DNA from: Actinomycetes bacterium
Lineage (GTDB): Bacteria; Actinomycetota; Actinomycetes; Mycobacteriales; Micromonosporaceae
Direction of reading: 5' to 3'
Assembly (NCBI GenBank): GCA_023437285.1
Contig: JAEZGP010000112.1
Span: 1-5,892, forward strand
Length of the DNA: 5,892 bases
The notes beneath the pieces are model-generated. The model made no database searches, was not told the origin of the DNA, and worked only from the letters and a program-made list of their open reading frames with translations. The position numbers and the translations under genes were made by a program. Shown here in pieces: positions 3,929-5,892 of the stretch (positions are counted from its first letter, which is position 1; each line of letters starts with the position of its first letter).

Positions 3929-5892
3929 TCAGTGGTCGGCGGCGTCCCAGTCGCGCCCCAGGCCGACGGAGACCTCGAGGGGAACGTCGAGGGGGTACGC
4001 CCCGCCCATCTGCTCGCGGACGAGCGCCTCCAGCGTGTCGCGTTCCCCCGGCGCGACTTCGAAGACCAGCTCGTCGTGGACCTGCAGAAGCATGCGGGAG
4101 CGGAGCTTGGCCTCGCGCAGGGCCTCGTCGACCCGGAGCATGGCGACCTTGATGATGTCGGCGGCGCTGCCCTGGATGGGGGCGTTGAGCGCCATCCGCT
4201 CGGCCATCTCGCGACGCTGGCGGTTGTCGGAGGTGAGGTCGGGCAGGTAGCGGCGGCGGCCGAGGACCGTTTCCGTGTAACCGTCCAGGCGCGCCTTGGC
4301 CACCACGGACTGCAGGTAGTCGCGCACGCCGCCGAAGCGGGAGAAGTAGCCCTCCATCAGGGTGCGGGCCTCTTCGGTGGGGATGCCAAGCTGCTGGGAC
4401 AGGCCGTACACGCTCAGGCCGTAGGCGAGGCCGTAGTTCATGGCCTTGATGCGGCGGCGCTGCTCGGGGACGACCTCCTCGACGGGCACGCCGAACACGG
4501 CCGAGGCGGTCACCGCGTGGAAGTCGGCCCCGGTGCGGAACGCCTCGATGAGCTTTTCGTCGGCCGACAGGTGCGCCATGATGCGCATCTCGATCTGGCT
4601 GTAGTCGGCGGTCATGAGGCTCTCGAAGCCCTCGCCCACGATGAAGGCGCGCCGGATGCGCCGGCCCTCCTCGGTGCGGATCGGCACGTTCTGCAGGTTG
4701 GGGTCGGTGCTCGACAGCCGGCCGGTGGCCGCGACCGTCTGGTAGAAGGTCGTGTGGATGCGTCCGTCCGGGCTGACCGACTTGAGCAGGCCGTCCACGG
4801 TCGACTTCAGCTTGGCCACGTCGCGGTGGCGCAGCAGGTGCTCCAGCACGGGGTGACCGGTCTGCGCGAACAGGCCCTGCAACGCCTCGGCGTCGGTCGT
4901 GTACCCCGTCTTGATCTTCTTGGTCTTGGGCAGGTTGAGCTCGCCGAAGAGGATCTCCTGCAACTGCTTGGGCGAGCCGAGGTTGAACTCGCGGCCCACC
5001 ACCGCGTACGCCGCCTGGGCGGCCGCCTTCACCTCGGCCGCGAAGTTGGCCTCCAGCTCGGACAGGTAGTGGGTGTCGGCGCCGATGCCGGCCGCCTCCA
5101 TCGCCGCGAGCACGTCCACCAGCGGCTGCTCCACCTCGGCGAGCAGCCGGGCCGAGGAGCCACCGTCGCGGTCGAGCTCGGCGCGCAGCGCGTCGGCCAG
5201 GTCGAGGGTGGCCCGGGCACGCACCATGAGCTGCCGCTCGGCGGCGTCATCGTCGAGGCCGAGCCCGTCCAGCGTCGGCTGGGCGTGGTCGGCCTCCTCG
5301 ACGCGCAGTTCCCGCTGCAGGTAGCGCAGCGCGAGGTCGACCAGGTCGTAGGAGCGCTGGTCGGGGCGGGCCAGGTAGGCGGCCAGCGCGGTGTCCGTGG
5401 CGATGCCGCGCAACTGCCAGCCGTGCGCGGCCAGCGCGAGCACGGCCGGCTTGCTGTCGTGCAGCACCTTAGGCCGGGCCGGGTCGGCCAGCCACTCGGC
5501 CACGGCGGCGTCGTCGGCCTCGTCGAGCGACGCCGGGTCGAACCATGCCGCCTGTCCCCCGGCCGTGGCCACCGCGACGCCGGTCAGCGCACCCGTGCCC
5601 CGGCCGAACGTGCCGGCGACCGAGACCCCCACCGCGACCCCCACGGGAGCGTGGGTGGCCAGCCAGCCGGCCACGGCTCCGGCGCCGAGCACCTCGCCGT
5701 CGAGGTCGAACCCGGCCTCGGCCTCCGGCTCGACCGCGTCGAGGTACTGGTAGAGACGGTCGCGGAGGATGCGGAACTGCAGCGCGTCGAAGACCTGGTG
5801 GACGGCCTCGCGGTCCCACCCGTGCCAGGCGAGGTCGGTGGGGCCGACGGGCAGTTCGAGGTCGTCGACGAGCCGGTTGAGTTCGTAGTTGC
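3929..5892 (-). CDS. polA: DNA polymerase I (PolA), 5' end beyond the window
   Basis: Fills gaps during excision repair and Okazaki-fragment processing. The frame runs open from the right edge (first full codon 5888-5890) to the TGA at 3929-3931, giving the last 653 residues; by comparison with family members of about 900, roughly 245 are missing, including most of the 5'-nuclease domain. The first residues (ELNRLVDDLELP, DALQFRILRDRLY) are the end of that domain and linker. The family-A polymerase motifs are intact: motif A TADYSQIEMRI (catalytic Asp at 4604-4606), motif B RRRIKAMNYGLAYG (about 4418-4459) and motif C QVHDELVFE (Asp at 4073-4075). The 3'-5' exonuclease-like domain (about 5200-5690) has lost its metal-binding acids. 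The O-helix has Tyr (4433-4435) where E. coli has Phe762. A GTG at 5690-5692 is internal and not the start. Confidence 0.97.
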   Translation of the reverse strand, partial: NYELNRLVDDLELPVGPTDLAWHGWDREAVHQVFDALQFRILRDRLYQYLDAVEPEAEAGFDLDGEVLGAGAVAGWLATHAPVGVAVGVSVAGTFGRGTGALTGVAVATAGGQAAWFDPASLDEADDAAVAEWLADPARPKVLHDSKPAVLALAAHGWQLRGIATDTALAAYLARPDQRSYDLVDLALRYLQRELRVEEADHAQPTLDGLGLDDDAAERQLMVRARATLDLADALRAELDRDGGSSARLLAEVEQPLVDVLAAMEAAGIGADTHYLSELEANFAAEVKAAAQAAYAVVGREFNLGSPKQLQEILFGELNLPKTKKIKTGYTTDAEALQGLFAQTGHPVLEHLLRHRDVAKLKSTVDGLLKSVSPDGRIHTTFYQTVAATGRLSSTDPNLQNVPIRTEEGRRIRRAFIVGEGFESLMTADYSQIEMRIMAHLSADEKLIEAFRTGADFHAVTASAVFGVPVEEVVPEQRRRIKAMNYGLAYGLSVYGLSQQLGIPTEEARTLMEGYFSRFGGVRDYLQSVVAKARLDGYTETVLGRRRYLPDLTSDNRQRREMAERMALNAPIQGSAADIIKVAMLRVDEALREAKLRSRMLLQVHDELVFEVAPGERDTLEALVREQMGGAYPLDVPLEVSVGLGRDWDAADH

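Noticed and set aside
5545..5880. Arg/Pro-rich plus-strand frame opposite polA
   Set aside because: Low-complexity shadow of the polA reading frame, without any domain.

Overview
This is a high-GC window, very likely from an actinomycete. The S1/CoaE/PolA sequences and the GC-rich third codon positions fit Actinomycetota, and from recalled homologues I would guess Micromonosporaceae (inference, no search run). All four genes that I can support lie on the minus strand, so in transcription order the window reads right to left: polA (5' end cut off by the window edge), a class I SAM-dependent methyltransferase, rpsA and coaE.

Layout, left to right. 1-231: the flank downstream of coaE, with small GC hairpins and three tandem copies of a 35-bp unit; the last copy contains the coaE stop codon. 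232-849: coaE (dephospho-CoA kinase). 850-954: the gap between rpsA and coaE, holding a perfect 18-bp-arm palindrome, the best terminator candidate here. 955-2436: rpsA, with four S1 domains. 2437-2738: about 300 bp of rpsA leader and promoter region with a long-range inverted repeat. 2739-3596: the methyltransferase, started at a GTG with a strong ribosome binding site. 3597-3928: about 330 bp of repeat-rich DNA between polA and the methyltransferase, containing heptad repeats, two interleaved inverted repeats and a degenerate array of about 18-bp period. 3929-5892: the C-terminal 653 residues of DNA polymerase I.

Functionally this is a housekeeping neighbourhood covering DNA repair/replication, translation and coenzyme A synthesis. 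The polA-rpsA-coaE order is known from other actinomycetes, for example Mycobacterium tuberculosis Rv1629-Rv1630-Rv1631; the methyltransferase between polA and rpsA is an addition relative to that species. The large gaps and a strong hairpin suggest mostly separate transcription units rather than one tight operon. I see no mobile element, CRISPR array, tRNA or rRNA, and no clear novel multi-gene system. What deserves a second look is mainly in the intergenic DNA: the interleaved inverted repeats and repeat array upstream of the methyltransferase, the rpsA leader, and the coaE tail repeat.
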